Shown here: positions 14,193 through 25,400 of the stretch, piece after piece | Layout of the letters: each line of letters opens with the position of its first letter | Numbering within the stretch: the stretch's first letter is position 1 | DNA from: Schoenoplectus triqueter | Lineage: Eukaryota > Streptophyta > Magnoliopsida > Poales > Cyperaceae | Assembly (NCBI GenBank): GCA_964058805.1 | Contig: CAXKVV010000996.1 | Location: 1-42,766, forward strand | Reading direction: 5' to 3' | Length of the DNA: 42,766 nucleotides | Translations under genes and position numbers: made by a program | The notes under the pieces: model-generated | Told to the model about the DNA's origin: nothing | The model's input: the letters and a program-made list of their open reading frames with translations, nothing else | The model's database searches: none

Positions 14193-14867
14193 TTAGCACA
14201 AAACATAAAAACGGGACCCGGCACTCGGTAACACCCAAAAAGAGTCTGGGAGCGCAAAACATGAAAATTGGACCGAACTCCTTTGGTAACACCCATAAAG
14301 AGTCTGGGAGTGCAAAACATGTAAATGGGACCCGACACCCTCGGTACCGCCCAAAACGTGTCCGGAAGCGCAAAACATAAAAACGGGACCCGACGCCCTC
14401 GGTACCGCCCAAAAAAAAGTCCGAGAGCGCAAAACAAGAAAACGGGACCCGAGACCCTCGGTACCGCCCAAAACGTGTTCGTTAGCGCAAAACATAAAAA
14501 CGTGTTTGTTAAGATTCATTTGCTCTTGCAAAGCCTTGATGGTGTTGGCAAGTTCTTCATTCTGCTTTAACACAGCTATCAAGAGTTCTTGCTGTTTCAC
14601 AAGCTCTTCATCCTGCATCTCTATATGATTTCTCAATAATTCTATGTTATCAGGAAGGATGCTTGTTGCTCCGTGATTTTCACATCCATCTTCGGAGTCG
14701 GAAGGGTTATTTTCTTCGTTCCCTTCTTCTCCAGATTTGTTGCTATCGCTTGTTCCTTTATTTTTTCTTGGTCTCCCTTTTCGACCATTGCCTTTACCGG
14801 TATTTGTCGTACTGGTTTGATTTTGCGAGGATCGGTCCTTAGGATCTTGAGGATCTTCTGAAGTCAC
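14193..14867 (-). pseudogene. Chimeric ORF: gag fragment fused in frame to satellite
   Basis: This minus-strand open frame of about 224 codons starts in retrotransposon gag-like sequence and runs without a stop into about 300 bp of satellite. The first ~120 residues hold a lysine-rich GRKGRPRKNKG patch, an acidic stretch and a coiled-coil-like segment (EELVKQQELLIAVLKQNEE), matching the gag of the right-hand element. From about residue 122 the sequence is satellite translation (VFMFCA..., GGTEG, SRFHVLRSRT). It lies downstream of the left LTR promoter on the transcribed strand. I see no sign of function. It is an accidental fusion that happens to be open. Confidence 0.75.
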
Positions 14868-15408
14868 AACATTGACACTGGCGTGGACTTGAGATTCTTT
14901 ATTTTTCTTTGAAGCTTACGGTGACCATATAGGCTGAGAAATATCTTTCCAGATCTCCCACATATTTAACAACCCGTCTTTTCTTTCGACTTTGGTTATT
15001 CACTGAGATGATTAAATTTTTAGATTGAATCTTGGGACCCAACTTATTAAACACACTATAAGAGGTGTGTTCTTCAGCCACCGATTTTAATTGAGATTCA
15101 TATTGAGTCTTAGAAGTTATGGGGATCCGTTCTTGTACGGTTTTCTGATTTCTTCCCTTTACGAGTCTCACGGCTTGAGCGGCTCGATTGCGCCAATTCT
15201 GGCTTACTTGATCTTGAGAGGGAAGGATCGACCTGGGTTTGACTAGTACCCGATTTTGGGTTTGGTCAGAGATTTGACATCTCGACTTTCTAGTTTTCAG
15301 GTTTCTTCTTTCTTTCAAGGTTACTGTCGAGACAGGCTTCTTCTGGCTTTGTTGAGGTTTTCTTGATGGAACTTCCCAAACTTGACGTTTCTGACCTCTA
15401 TAATGGTC
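14507..15408 (-). pseudogene. Truncated gag, left element
   Basis: This is the N-terminal part of an LTR-retrotransposon gag (capsid/nucleocapsid precursor). It is homologous to the longer copy at 33488-35781. Shared features are a basic region with QVWEV (AWEV in the other copy), a segment with YSVFNKLG and KKRR, the GRKGRP patch and the coiled coil with LLIAVLKQNEELA. It is broken: the frame stops at 14899-14901 (after SFKEK) and continues in another frame from about 14890. The gene ends abruptly at about 14507, just after the coiled coil, where satellite begins. The capsid core, zinc knuckle and all of pol are missing. Pieces of a CDS of this type should lie 3' of an ORF1 and be transcribed from the LTR at 15986-20640. 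Confidence 0.85.
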
Positions 15409-15838
15409 CTATGCTACAATTCTTAGAGCGGAGAAAGAGTTGGATACAGGGATATTTGCCCTAGCCACCAGGCGTTCTTGAGGTATTTCTCGAGTTCTTT
15501 TCTGGGAGAACTTGAGTGTAAAGGCAATTTTGGAAGAGATTGCCTTCTTGGTTGGATGTCTCCTCCTCTTTTGAGGTCCAGGAGGAGAGTCCATGATTTT
15601 GTTGTCTATGCCCTTCTAAGTTAGAACAAAATAGACTTCTTCATCTTCTTCTTTAGTTGGGGCTGTTGCGAAGATGAGAGCCACCATGGTTGAAGCCACC
15701 ATTATTGGTGTGCTGATGATGACTTCTTGCGAGATAGTCCTGAAGAAAAATGAAATACTTCTCTTCAACGCCTCGGGAAGGAGTGATGATGCGAGAAGCC
15801 ACCATTATTGTTGTCTTGTTGCTGTCGGGATATACCAT
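15409..15838 (-). pseudogene. ORF1-like protein upstream of gag, left element
   Basis: A reading frame opens at the ATG at 15836-15838, 18 bases after a candidate splice acceptor is passed in the leader. It is the counterpart of the 140-residue ORF at 35782-36204. Both have a TP....E.K.F.F segment near residue 20-35, then a proline/basic patch (QKRRRHPTKK here, PKRRRRPSKR there), and end in LVAR..IPVSN.F.ALRIVA. Here the frame is interrupted by a stop at 15653-15655 and a frameshift. The C-terminal half reads from an ATG near 15592 to a TAG at 15409-15411. I do not recognise the protein family. Ogre/Tat-type plant elements are known to carry an extra ORF ahead of gag, which fits by position only. 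The basic patch could be a nuclear-localisation or RNA-binding region (inference). Confidence 0.7.
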
Positions 15839-15841
15839 TTC

Positions 15842-15858
15842 ACCTACAAAACAAACAA
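15842..15858 (-). promoter_or_regulatory. Candidate 3' splice site in leader, left element
   Basis: On the minus strand a T-rich tract, GTTTGTTTTGTAG, ends a few bases before GAAATGG, which contains the first ATG of ORF1. The right-hand element has the same arrangement at 36208-36222. A 3' splice site here would remove leader sequence from the gag mRNA. No strong donor was recognised in the left LTR. Confidence 0.4.
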
Positions 15859-15962
15859 CGACTTCAACTTTATTAGTTTTTTTTTATTTTTTATAAGAAA
15901 CCACTTAATTTACTTAACTATTTTATTTACTTTTCTCTTTCAAAGATGAGAGGAGAATCTTA

Positions 15963-15980
15963 GTCCCACCGGGCGTGCCA
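15963..15980 (-). promoter_or_regulatory. Primer-binding site, left element
   Basis: The minus-strand sequence TGGCACGCCCGGTGGGAC lies 5 bp (GGATC) after the LTR terminus CACA. It begins with TGG, the complement of a tRNA 3' CCA, as expected for minus-strand priming. The right element has the same site with one difference (TGGCACGCCCAGTGGGAC). I do not assign the tRNA from sequence alone. Confidence 0.85.
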
Positions 15981-16137
15981 GATCCTGTGCGACCCTTTTT
16001 TGCGCGCCTCACCGCTGCGGGGTGATGGACTGCGGAAGAAGGACACGGAGATCCCTCTAAGTGTGCATTGGGGTATATTTATATAAATTTGAAATGCATA
16101 TTTAAAGGTTTTAGAGATTGTGGGGTCTTTAAGATTC

Positions 16138-16159
16138 CAATGGGCGCAAGCCCCCATTG
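16138..16159 (-). other. Conserved U5 hairpin, left element
   Basis: CAATGGG and CCCATTG form a perfect 7-bp stem around the 8-base loop CGCAAGCC (plus-strand reading). The right-hand LTR has the same loop, with stem CGGTGGG/CCCACCG at 36519-36540. The stems differ by two base pairs, both changed on both sides (A-T to G-C), so pairing is kept. Confidence 0.75.
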
Positions 16160-17889
16160 TTAATTACTCTAGGCTTTGAACCCGAGGAACCTCTGATTAA
16201 GAAAGAGAAAATAAACAAAATAGTTAAGAAATATATGGACTTTTCAAGGTAGTTTACACCTTGTGAATTGACTTTTTATTTTTTATTGATAAAATAATTT
16301 AGTTTTTATTTATTTATTTATTTATTTATTATTTGAACTTATCTTATTTAAATTTATTTAGTCTTGAATGTTGAGATTTATTTTTATTTTAGATTAAGGT
16401 TGGTTTCATTCTAAAATTGAATTCTTTTATTTGATAAGAAGAAAAAAGTCTTTTAGTTTTTTTATTATTATTTTTACTAATATTTTATTTATTTATTGAT
16501 ATTTAAATTTATTTAATTTTGAAATTGAGAGTTACTTTTTATTTTTTTTATTTTGATCTTTATTTTAGGTGAATGTTGATTTAGTTTTGAAATTGAATTT
16601 ATCTTTAATTGGTAAAAATAAAAATCATAAAGTCTTTTTACTTTTTATTTATATATTTATTTATTTAATTCATTTTTATTTAATTTTTATTTTATTTTGA
16701 ATAAGAGTTATATTTATTTTATTTTTTTATTAATTATATATTTAATTTTTTATAATTTTGTATTTTTGAATATTTTTATTTAGAATTATTTAATTTAGAA
16801 TTTGATTTAATGAATAAAAATTATATTTATTTATATTAAGAAAATTTTTATCTTATTATTTTTTATGTTATTTCTGAATGCATTACTTTTATTTTATTTT
16901 ATTATGATTTTTATTCAAATTATTATATTTTATCTTGAAATGATTATTCTTTAATTAAAATGATTTATTATGAAACTATTTTTAATTTATTATCTTAAGA
17001 TCTAATTATAAAGAAATTTTATTATATTTTTATTTATATTTATTATCAAAAAATTTATGATTTTAAAATATTTTTTTTAGAATGGACCATAATATTTTTC
17101 TGATTTTTATCGGTAAAGAAAATATAATCATGTAGTGATCCTTTTAGACTTTTTGAGAAAAATATATTAGTAAGATACTAATTTTATTGGATAAAAATAT
17201 TAATGACAATGTTATGAACAACTTTTAGTTTGAATATTTTTTAATTTGAATAATTTAAAATATTATTTCGGGAGGAATATTAGAAACGGACAAATCTGAA
17301 ATACGAAGATTTCAGTAGATAATATTGTTTCTTGTTTTTTTAGAGTAAAATGAGTTAATAACATACTAATTTTATTTGAAAGAAATATGAAATGGGATAT
17401 TATGAACAACTTTTATGTTGAACACTTTTCATTTTGAGCTCTTAAAAGTACTGTTTTGAGCAAAATACCAGCAGAAAACGGTTCTGAAAATCAGGAGCTG
17501 TCAAGATTGTTTTGCATATTTGAAAGGTATTTAAAGCGTATTTTTGCATGAAAATTTATATACAAACTCTTCTTGATATGTATTTTATGAATATAAAATA
17601 ATATATATATGTCACATTTACGGATCGGTACAGTGTTTTTATTCTTTTCTGGTAAAGGGCTGAACTGGACAGCTGAGGATATTTTGAACATTTTTAGAGA
17701 ATCTATTAAAGAAAATATTTCAGAAAAAATATGAACATTTTAAGGAGTATATTTGAGATAACTTTTATTTTGATAATATTTTTATTTAAGCCTATCTTAA
17801 ATGTGTTTTAAAAGGATTTTTATTCAACAGAAAAATAAAAAAGAAAATTTATTTTTATAGAAGGTAATTATCAATTGTAAAGGGGAATA

Positions 17890-17892
<3 letters not shown>

Positions 17893-17937
<45 letters not shown>
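17893..17937. repeat. AT dinucleotide microsatellite
   Basis: About 22 units of TA/AT form an uninterrupted 45-bp run inside the left LTR. It is absent from the inverted LTR copy, so it expanded after the two copies separated or was lost there. Confidence 0.97.
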
Positions 17938-17939
<2 letters not shown>

Positions 17940-17980
17940 AATGTAATTTCAAAAAAAGTCTTTTAAATCTCAACAGAAGC

Positions 17981-18067
17981 GAGCACTCGCGGCTGTGTAT
18001 AGCCGGCACAAGCTTATACTCCTTAAAACCAGGCACTCGCGGCAGTGTATTAGCCAGCACTTGCTGG
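17981..18067. repeat. Short GCCGGC repeats in LTR (2 copies)
   Basis: Two GC-rich islands of about 30 bp sit in AT-rich U5. Each reads GCACTCGCGGC, then GTGTAT, then AGCCGGCAC or AGCCAGCAC. The inverted LTR carries four related units at 32021-32240, so copy number varies between LTR copies. Confidence 0.75.
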
Positions 18068-18167
18068 TTTTTATTATGCTTAAATTTAAATTCATATAAA
18101 ATGATATGAAACTCTAAAAATTATGAAAATTTACAGAGAGATGCACTATAACAAGATCTAGATGCTT

Positions 18168-18845
18168 GCAAAATTTCAATTAAATTAGAATAGCAGAGGT
18201 ATGATTTTTGATTTTCGAATCAGACCAGGGGCAAAAGAGGAAAATGCTATAACATTTTACAGAAAAGTCAGAAAAATATAAAATCAGTTTCTATAGATTC
18301 ATATGACTTATTTCTATGAGATCTGAAAGTTTTATAAGATTTGAAGTAGATCTCTTCCCATTTTTCTTTTTATTGCATTTTCAGTCATTTTAGGGCTGAT
18401 TTTGCATTTATAAGGGATTCATTGATCTTAAACGGTTTAAATGCATCATTTAGCTTCAATCTAACATTCAATGATGTTTGTATGCAGATTTGAGCCAAAA
18501 GAAAATAAAAAAATAAAAAAAACAAAAAAAAGCAAAAGATGAATTGATGTTACTAGAACTTGCAGTTTTTCAGAATTAAAAAGGCTATAACTTTTTATAA
18601 AAAAATCAAAAAAATACAAAATTAGTTTTATAGATTCATATGACTTATTTCTACTAGATCTGAAAGTTTTATAAGATTTGGAGTAGATCTCATCCCGTTT
18701 TTCTTTTTATTGCATTTTCAGCGATTTTAGGGTTGATTTTGCATTTATAAGGAATTCATTGATCTTATATGGTTTAAATGCATCATTTAGCTTCAATCTA
18801 ACATTCAATGATGTTTGTATGCAGATTTGAGCTAAAAGAAAAGAA
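18168..18845. repeat. 338-bp tandem duplication within left LTR
   Basis: Two adjacent near-copies share TAGATTCATATGACTTATTT, AAAGTTTTATAAGATTTG, ATTGCATTTTCAG and TATGCAGATTTGAG. The last motif occurs at 18481 and 18819. The same duplication is present in the inverted LTR, so it predates both insertions. Confidence 0.85.
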
Positions 18846-18925
18846 AAAAACAAAAAAGATCGAATTGCAACATAAGAACGTCAAGAAAAAGAAGAAAAAT
18901 CAATTTCCACATGAAAAATTTCATC

Positions 18926-18931
18926 TTTATT
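18926..18931 (-). terminator. Polyadenylation hexamer in left LTR
   Basis: The minus strand reads GTGCAATAAAGATGAAA, about 260 bp downstream of the TATA box. The hexamer is conserved in the inverted LTR (31058-31063). This would place the R region between about 19165 and about 18905. Confidence 0.6.
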
Positions 18932-19186
18932 GCACGAATCAAAATTTCAAGCTCTAATACACTCTTGATATCTATATTTACATGATATATGGCTACCTAG
19001 ATCTAATTTGTAGTTTGAGTAGAAGAGGATTTGATTGAATCTTGTATCTTTGGGCTTGATTTTGATTTCAACTCAAAGATTGGATCTTATTTGTATCTAA
19101 TTTGAGCTTCAATTCGTTTTGGCAGCGTTTTGGATTAGCATTCAGCTTGGGATGGGTTGTGTCTCTTGTGTTTGAAGGAGGAGAGG

Positions 19187-19198
19187 GGTTTATATAGG
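19187..19198 (-). promoter_or_regulatory. TATA box of left LTR promoter
   Basis: CCTATATAAACC on the minus strand is a near-ideal plant TATA box. It is followed by a C/T-rich tract and an A-rich stretch (CAAACACAAGAGACACAAC), a plausible initiation region near 19165. Transcription would run through U5, the PBS, ORF1/gag and on into satellite array 1. Confidence 0.75.
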
Positions 19199-20617
19199 CT
19201 TAAGGGGTGGTAGATGGGTGTATGAGATCGGTTTGACTTTTTTTGACCAATTTATGCACCAACTCCCTACATTCATCTTCTCATACTCTTCTGAACGTTT
19301 TGTGGTGTATTAGACCAGTTCTAAGTGTTTTAAATGTGCTCTAACAGCTGAGAGGACAAGTGGGGCACAAGTGGAGTTTGTTATGTTTGCTGAAAATTTA
19401 CAAATTTGCCCTCCCTAACCACCACTTGGTCACCAGATGATTCTAGGGACTTCTAGAAGGTTGTAGAAGTTCAAACACGTTCTTGCCACTCCCTTCCTGC
19501 ATTTTGGACCTTGTCGGATCACAATTATGCACCCGAGACCCGTTTTTGCCTTCAAACCCGATTTCAAACCACATAGTCGTTCTCCTTCATTTCTTCACAA
19601 TTTCTTGTGTTTCAAAGCTTGATTAGCATCTAATTTATCCCAGGAATTGATCTACAATGTTTATTCAATCAATAGAATGCTCTGGTATAGAGTTTGACCA
19701 ACTCGGTTTTTTGACCCGATTTGCGAGTTCATGGTCTCACCAATTTAAAGCTTATGAAATTCAACCAAGCCCTCAAACAATCTCTTGTGACCATGGAGAA
19801 GGTGTTTGAAGTGTCAATTTGATCAATTATGGCTCGGATTGTTCAATTTCATTTTTGGATCGGAAACTTCCTCTTCAGTTTTCTCTCAAACCGCTCAACC
19901 ATTTTGCAAGTTCTTTATCTCATTGTGTTCTCCTCTCCATGCTCTTTCCAACAGTATATAATATGTGGGTTTTCGTCGCACGAAAGCACCATCACCATTT
20001 TTGAATTTTAGGCGGTGGAAGCTCGGGTACTATAGCACGCACTGTAGCAGAACGGGAATTTTCGAATTTAGCCCCTCTCCATTTTGATTTTTAATTGGAG
20101 CCCTCCATTTGCTGATTTTCTTATTTCTCCTTTGCTTTTAAATTGTTTCTCAAAGATCATTTTGTCCAAATTGCACCAAAATTTGCTCAAAAATTCCTTA
20201 AAATATAACAAAATTTATGGTAATTTTTATTTACCATTTTGCCCCATGTTCAAGCATCAATTAATTTTTAACGCTTGATTAATTAATTTTTCATTATATT
20301 AATTGATAATTTGGAATTTCTTTGACTTCTGTAACTCCAAAAATATCAAATAATATATGAAAATTCTTAGAATTTTATGGAGAATTTGATTTTTCCATAA
20401 AATTTGAGTTTTGAGATTTTAGATTTTGAAGAGGTTTTCGATTTGAATTTGTAGAGCTTCGGCATTTAATTCTTTTGTTAGGAATTTTGATTTATTAGCA
20501 TTTCACTGAATTCTTCTTTTTTTGTGGTGCCTCTGGACTTGAATTAAGTCTCTTCGGGCTTTTAAAATTTCTTCTTGAATTTTTTAATATTTTATCCCAA
20601 GTTACTTTTTTTTAATT

Positions 20618-20633
20618 CCCTGAATTTTCAGGG
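20618..20633. repeat. Terminal palindrome at LTR outer end
   Basis: CCCTGAATTTTCAGGG has 7-bp perfect arms seven bases from the LTR terminus. It is also perfect in the inverted LTR (29365-29380). It could form part of the integrase recognition end (inference). Confidence 0.8.
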
Positions 20634-20979
20634 GTAAACAGGGACCCGACGCCCTCGGTACCGCCCGGAACGAGTCCGGGAGCGCTAAACATGAAAACGG
20701 GACCCGACGCTCTCATTACCGCCAAAAATGTTTCCGGGAGCGCAAAACATGAAAACGAGACCCGACGCCCTCGATAATGCCCTCAAAGAGTCTGGAAGTG
20801 CAAAGCATGAAAACAGGACCCGACGCCCTCGGTACCGCCAAAAATGTGTCCGCGAGAGCAAAACATGAAAACAAGCCCTGACACCCTCGGTAACGCCCAA
20901 AAAGAGTCCGGGAGCGCAAAACATGAAAATGAGCCCGCCACCCTCAATACCGCCAAAAATGTGTCCGGGAGCGCAAAAC

Positions 20980-23900
20980 TTGAAAACGATCCCCGATGCC
21001 CTCGGTAACGCCCAAAAAGAGTCCGGGAGCTTAAAACATGAAATCGGGACCCGACGCCCACGGTACCGCCAAAAACGTTTCCGGGAGCGCAAAATTTGAA
21101 AACGAGCCCCAACGCCCTCGGTAACGCCCGAAAACGTGTCCGCGAGCGCAAAACATGAAAACAAGCCCCGTCACCCCCGGTAACGCCCAAAAAGAGTCCG
21201 GGAGCGCAAAACATGAAAATGTGCCCCGACGCCCTCAATACCGCCAAAAACGTGTCTGGGAGCGCAAAACTTGAAAACGATCCCCGACGCCCTCGGTAAC
21301 GCCAAAAACGTGTCTGGGAGCGCAAAACTTGAAAACGATCTCTAATGCTCTTGGTACCGTCGAAAACGAGTATGTGAGCGCAAAACATGAAAACGGGACC
21401 CAACGCCCTCGGTACCGCCCGGAACGAGTCCGAGAGCACAAAACTTGTAAACGAGACCCGACGACCTCAGTACCGCCCAAAACGTGTCCGGGAGCGCAAA
21501 ACTTGGAAATGCGCCCCGACGCCCTCGGTAACGCCCAAAAAGAGTCCGGGTGCTTAAAACATGAAAACGGGACCCGACGCCCTCGGTACCGCCAAAAAGG
21601 TTTTCGGGAGCGCAAGACTTGAAAATGAGCCCCGACGCCCTCGGTAACGCCCAAAAATGTGGCCGCGAGCGCAAAACCTGAAAACGAGCCCCGTCGCCCT
21701 CGGTAACGCCCAAAAAGAGTCCGGGAGCGCAAAACATGAAAATGTGCCCCGACGCCCTCAATACCGCCAAAAACGTGTATTGGAGCGCAAAACTTGTAAA
21801 CGATCCCCGACGCCCTCGGTAACGCCAAAAACGTGTCTGGGAGCGCAAAACTTGAAAACGATCTCCAATGCCCTCGGTACCGTCGAAAACGAGTATGTGA
21901 GCGCAAAACATGAAAACGGGACCTAGCGCCCTCGATACCGCCCGGAACGATTCCGAGAGCACAAAACTTGTAAACGAGACCCGACGCCCTCGGTACCGCC
22001 CAAAACGTGTCCGGGAGCGCAAAACTTGTAAATGAGCCCCGACGCCCTCGGTACTGCCACAAAAGTTTCCGGGAGCGCAAAACATGAAAACGAGCCCCGT
22101 CGCCCTCGGTAACGCCCAAAAAGAGTCCGGGAGCGCAAAACATGAAAATGAGCCCCGACGCCCTCAATACCGCCAAAAACGTGTCTGGGAGCGCAAAAGT
22201 CGAAGACGATCCTCGACGCCCTCGGTAACGCCAAAAACGTGTATGGGAGTGCAAAACTTGAAAACGATCTCTGATGCCCTCGGTAACGCCCAAAAAGAGT
22301 CCGGGAGCTTAAAACATGAAAACGGGACCCGACGCGCTCGGTACCGCCAAAAACGTTTTCGGGAGCGCAAAACTTCAAAACGAGCCCCGACGCCCCCGGT
22401 AACACCCAAAAACATGTCCTCGTGCGCAAAACATGAAAACGAGCACCGTCGCCCTCGGTAACGCCCAAAAAGAGTCCGGGAGCGCAAAACATGAAAATGA
22501 GCCCCGACGCCCTCAATACCGCCAAAAACGTGTCTCGGAGCGCAAAACTTGAAAACGTTCCCCGACGCCCTCGGTAACGCCAAAACCGTGTATGGGAGCG
22601 CAAATCTTAAAAACGATATTCGATGCCCGCGGTACCGTCGATAACGAGTCCGAGGGCGCAAAACATGTAAACGGGACCCAGCACCCTCGGTACCGCCCGG
22701 AACGAGTCCGGCAGCGCAAAACTTGGAAATGAGCCCCGACGCCCTCGGTAACGCCCCAAAAATAGTCCGGGAGCTTAAAACATGAAAACGGGACCCGACG
22801 CCCTCGGTACCGCCAAAAACGTGTCCGGGAGCGCAAAACATGAAAATGAGCCCCGCCACCCTCAATACCGCCAAAAATGCGTCCGGGAGCGCAAAACTTG
22901 AAAACGATCCCCGACGCCCTCAGTAACGCCCAAAAAGAGTCCGGGAGCTTAAAACATGAAATCGGGACCCGACGCCCACGGTACCGCCAAAAACGTTTCT
23001 GGGGGCGCAAAATTTAAAAACGAGCCCCAACGCCCTCGGTAACGCCCGAAAATGTGTCCGCGAGCGCAAAACATGAAAACAAGCCCCGTCGCCCCCGGTA
23101 ACGCCCAAAAAGTGTCCGGGAGCGCAAAACATGAAAATGTGCCCCGACGCCCTCAATACCGCCAAAAACGTGTCTGGGAGCGCAAAACTTGAAAACGATC
23201 CCCGACGCCCTCGGTAACGCCAAAAACGTGTCTGGGAGCGCAAAACTTGAAAACGATCTCCAATGCTCTCGGTACCGTCGAAAACGAGTATGTGAGCGCA
23301 AAACATGAAAACGGGACCCAACGCCCTCGGTACCGCCCGGAACGAGTCCGAGAGCACAAAACTTGTAAATGAGACCCGACGACCGCGGTACCGCCCAAAA
23401 CGTGTCCGGGTGCGCAAAACTTGGAAATGCGCCCCGACGCCCTCGGTAACGCCCAAAAAGAGTCCGGGAGCTTAAAACATGAAAACGGGACCCGACGCCC
23501 TCGGTACCGCCAAAAAGGTTTCTGGGAGCGCAAAACTTGAAAACGTGCCCCAACGCCCTCGGTAACGCCCAAAAACGTGTCCGCGAGCGCAAAACCTGAA
23601 AACGAGCCCCGTCGCCCTCGGTAACGCCCAAAAAGAGTCCGGGAGCGCAAAACATGAAAATGTGCCCCGACGCCCTCAATACCGCCAAAAATGTGTGTGG
23701 GAGCGCAAAACTTGAAAACGATCCCCGACGCCTTCGGTAACGCCAAAAACGTGTCTGGGAGCGCAAAACTTGAAAACGATCTCCAATGCTCTCGGTACCG
23801 TCGAAAACGAGTATGTGAGTGCAAAACATGAAAACGGGACCCAACGCCCTCGGTACCGCCCGGAACGAGTCTGAGAGCACAAAACTTGTAAACGAGACCC

Positions 23901-25400
23901 GACGACCTCAGTACCGCCCAAAACGTGTCCGGGAGCGCAAAACTTGGAAATGCGCCCCGACGCCCTCGGTAACGCCCAAAAAGAGTCCGGGTGCTTAAAA
24001 CATGAAAACGGGACCCGACGCCCTCGGTACCGCCAAAAGGTTTCCGGGAGCGCAAAACTTGAAAACGAGCCCCAACGCCCTCGGTAACGCCCAAAAACGT
24101 GTCCGCGAGCGCAAAACCTGAAAACGAGCCCCGTCGCCCTCGGTAACGCCCAAAAAGAGTCCGGGAGCGCAAAACATGAAAATGTGCCCCGACGCCCTCA
24201 ATACCGCCAAAAACGTGTCTGGGAGCGTAAAACTTGAAAACGATCCCCGACGCCCACGTTAACGCCAAAAACGTGTCTGGGAGCACAAAACATGAAAACG
24301 ATCTCCAATGCCCTCGGTACCGTCGAAAACGAGTATGTGAGCGCAAAACATGAAAATGGGACCTAGCGCCCTCGATACCGCCCGGAACGAGTCCGAGAGC
24401 ACAAAACTTGTAAACGAGACCCGACGCCCTCGGTACCGCCCAAAACGTGTCTTGGAGCGCAAAACTTGTAGATGAGCCCCGACGCCCTGGGTACTGCCAA
24501 AAACGTTTCCGGGAGCGCAAAACATGAAAACGAGCCCCGTCGCCCTCGGTAACGCCCAAAAAGAGTCCGGGAGCGCAAAACATGAAAATGAGCCCCGACG
24601 CCCTCAATACCGCCAAAAACGTGTCTCGGAGCGCAAAAGTCGAAGACGATCCCCGACGCCCTCGGTAACGCCAAAAACGTGTATGGGAGCGCAAAACTTG
24701 AAAACGATCTCTGATGCCCTCGGTAATGCCCAAAAAGAGTCCGGGAGCTTAAAACATGAAAACGGGACCCGACGCGCTCGGTACCGCCAAAAACGTTTTC
24801 GGGAGCGCAAAACTTGAAAAACGAGCCCCGACGCCCTCGGAAACGCCCAAAAACGTGTCCGCGAGCGCAAAACATGAAAACGAGCCCTGTCGCCCTCGGT
24901 AATGCCCAAAAAGAGTCCGGGAGCGCAAAACATGAAAATGAGCCCCGACGCCCTCAATACCGCCAAAAACGTGTCTCGGAGCGCAAAACTTGAAAACGAT
25001 CCCCGACGCCCTCGGTAATGCCAAAACCGTGTATGGGAGCGCAACACTTAAAAACGATCTTCGATGCCCTCGGTACCGTCGATAACGGGTCTGTGAGCGC
25101 AAAACATGAAAACGGGACTCAGCACCCTCGGTACCGCCCGGAACGAGTCCGAGGGCGCAAAACATGTAAACGGGACCCAACGCCTTCAGTACCGCCCAAA
25201 ACGTGTCCGGCAGCGCAAAACTTGGAAATGAGCCCCGACGCCCTCGGTAACGCCCAAAAATAGTCCAGGAGCTTAAAACATGAAAACGGGACCCGACGCC
25301 CTCGGTACCGCCAAAAACGTGTCCGGGAGCGCAAAACATGAAAATGAGCCCCGCCACCCTCAATACCGCCAAAAATGTGTGCGGGAGCGCAAAACTTGAA
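20980..25400. repeat. 9-monomer HOR domain in array 2 (left part)
   Basis: The variant GAGTATGTGAG occurs at about 21368, 21891, 23286, 23809 and 24331, with spacings of 523, 1395, 523 and 522 bp. That is 9, 24, 9 and 9 monomers. Each 9-mer includes CCCGGAACGAG, CTTGGAAATG and CCCTCAATACCGCC variants in fixed order. Larger copies are layered on top: 20930-21620 matches about 22843-23540 (about 33 monomers), and GTCGAAGACGAT recurs at about 22199 and 24639 (about 42 monomers). Confidence 0.9.

Larger units (their letters stand above)
1..14506. repeat. 58-bp satellite, array 1
   Basis: This is a head-to-tail array of about 250 monomers of 58 bp, some 56-59 bp, running off the left edge. Each monomer has a GACGCCCTCGGTA core, then a CCGCC or ACGCCC block, an A-run, GTCCGGGAGCGCAAAAC, and CATGAAAACG or CTTGAAAACG. 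Two main subtypes alternate. One has GGTACCGCCAAAAACGTGT with CTTGAAAAC; the other has GGTAACGCCCAAAAAGAGT with CATGAAAAC. The basic pattern is therefore a 116-bp dimer, interrupted by other variants such as GTCGAAAACGAG and CACCCAAAAAGAG. A monomer holds about eight CpGs, and many differences are C-to-T or G-to-A at those sites. All monomers face the same way. Long minus-strand open frames here (for example 9010-10893) are 58-residue periodic translations of the repeat and are not called as genes. Confidence 0.97.
15912..16228 (-). other. Inverted-repeat (panhandle) leader domain, left element
   Basis: The segment 15912-15953 and the segment 16190-16228 are inverted copies of each other. The shared core is CTTAACTATTTT, then TTTCTCTTT, then AGAGG. 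They enclose about 235 bp holding the PBS, the LTR end and a 7-bp hairpin. In RNA the arms could close a stem around the primer-binding site. The same domain occurs in the right-hand element (36259-36629). Confidence 0.6.
15986..20640 (-). mobile_element. Complete 5' LTR, left element (4655 bp)
   Basis: On the minus strand this begins TGTTTACCCC at 20640 and ends GGGTCGCACA at 15986, five bases before the PBS. Both ends are canonical TG...CA. It is about 30% GC against about 57% for the satellite. From 5' to 3' it holds a terminal palindrome, a long U3, a TATA box at 19187-19198, a polyadenylation hexamer at 18926-18931, a 338-bp tandem duplication, GCCGGC repeats, an AT microsatellite, a long T/A-rich U5 and a terminal hairpin. 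Its outer flank is GGGAC in satellite. A truncated copy lies in opposite orientation at 29358-33487. Small ORFs inside it (for example near 19819-20278) have no coding look. Confidence 0.93.

Noticed and set aside
1..14506. CRISPR array or phage-like direct repeats
   Set aside because: Monomers are contiguous, with no unique spacers, and the context is a plant nuclear genome.
19819..20278. Small plus-strand ORFs in the left LTR, with counterparts at 29909-30179
   Set aside because: They sit in U3 of the LTR, antisense to its transcription. They are short and show no domain. Their similarity follows from LTR homology.
23153..24733. 526-codon ORF, and similar ORFs in array 2
   Set aside because: Same reason: a periodic translation of the 58-bp monomer with no independent coding signal.
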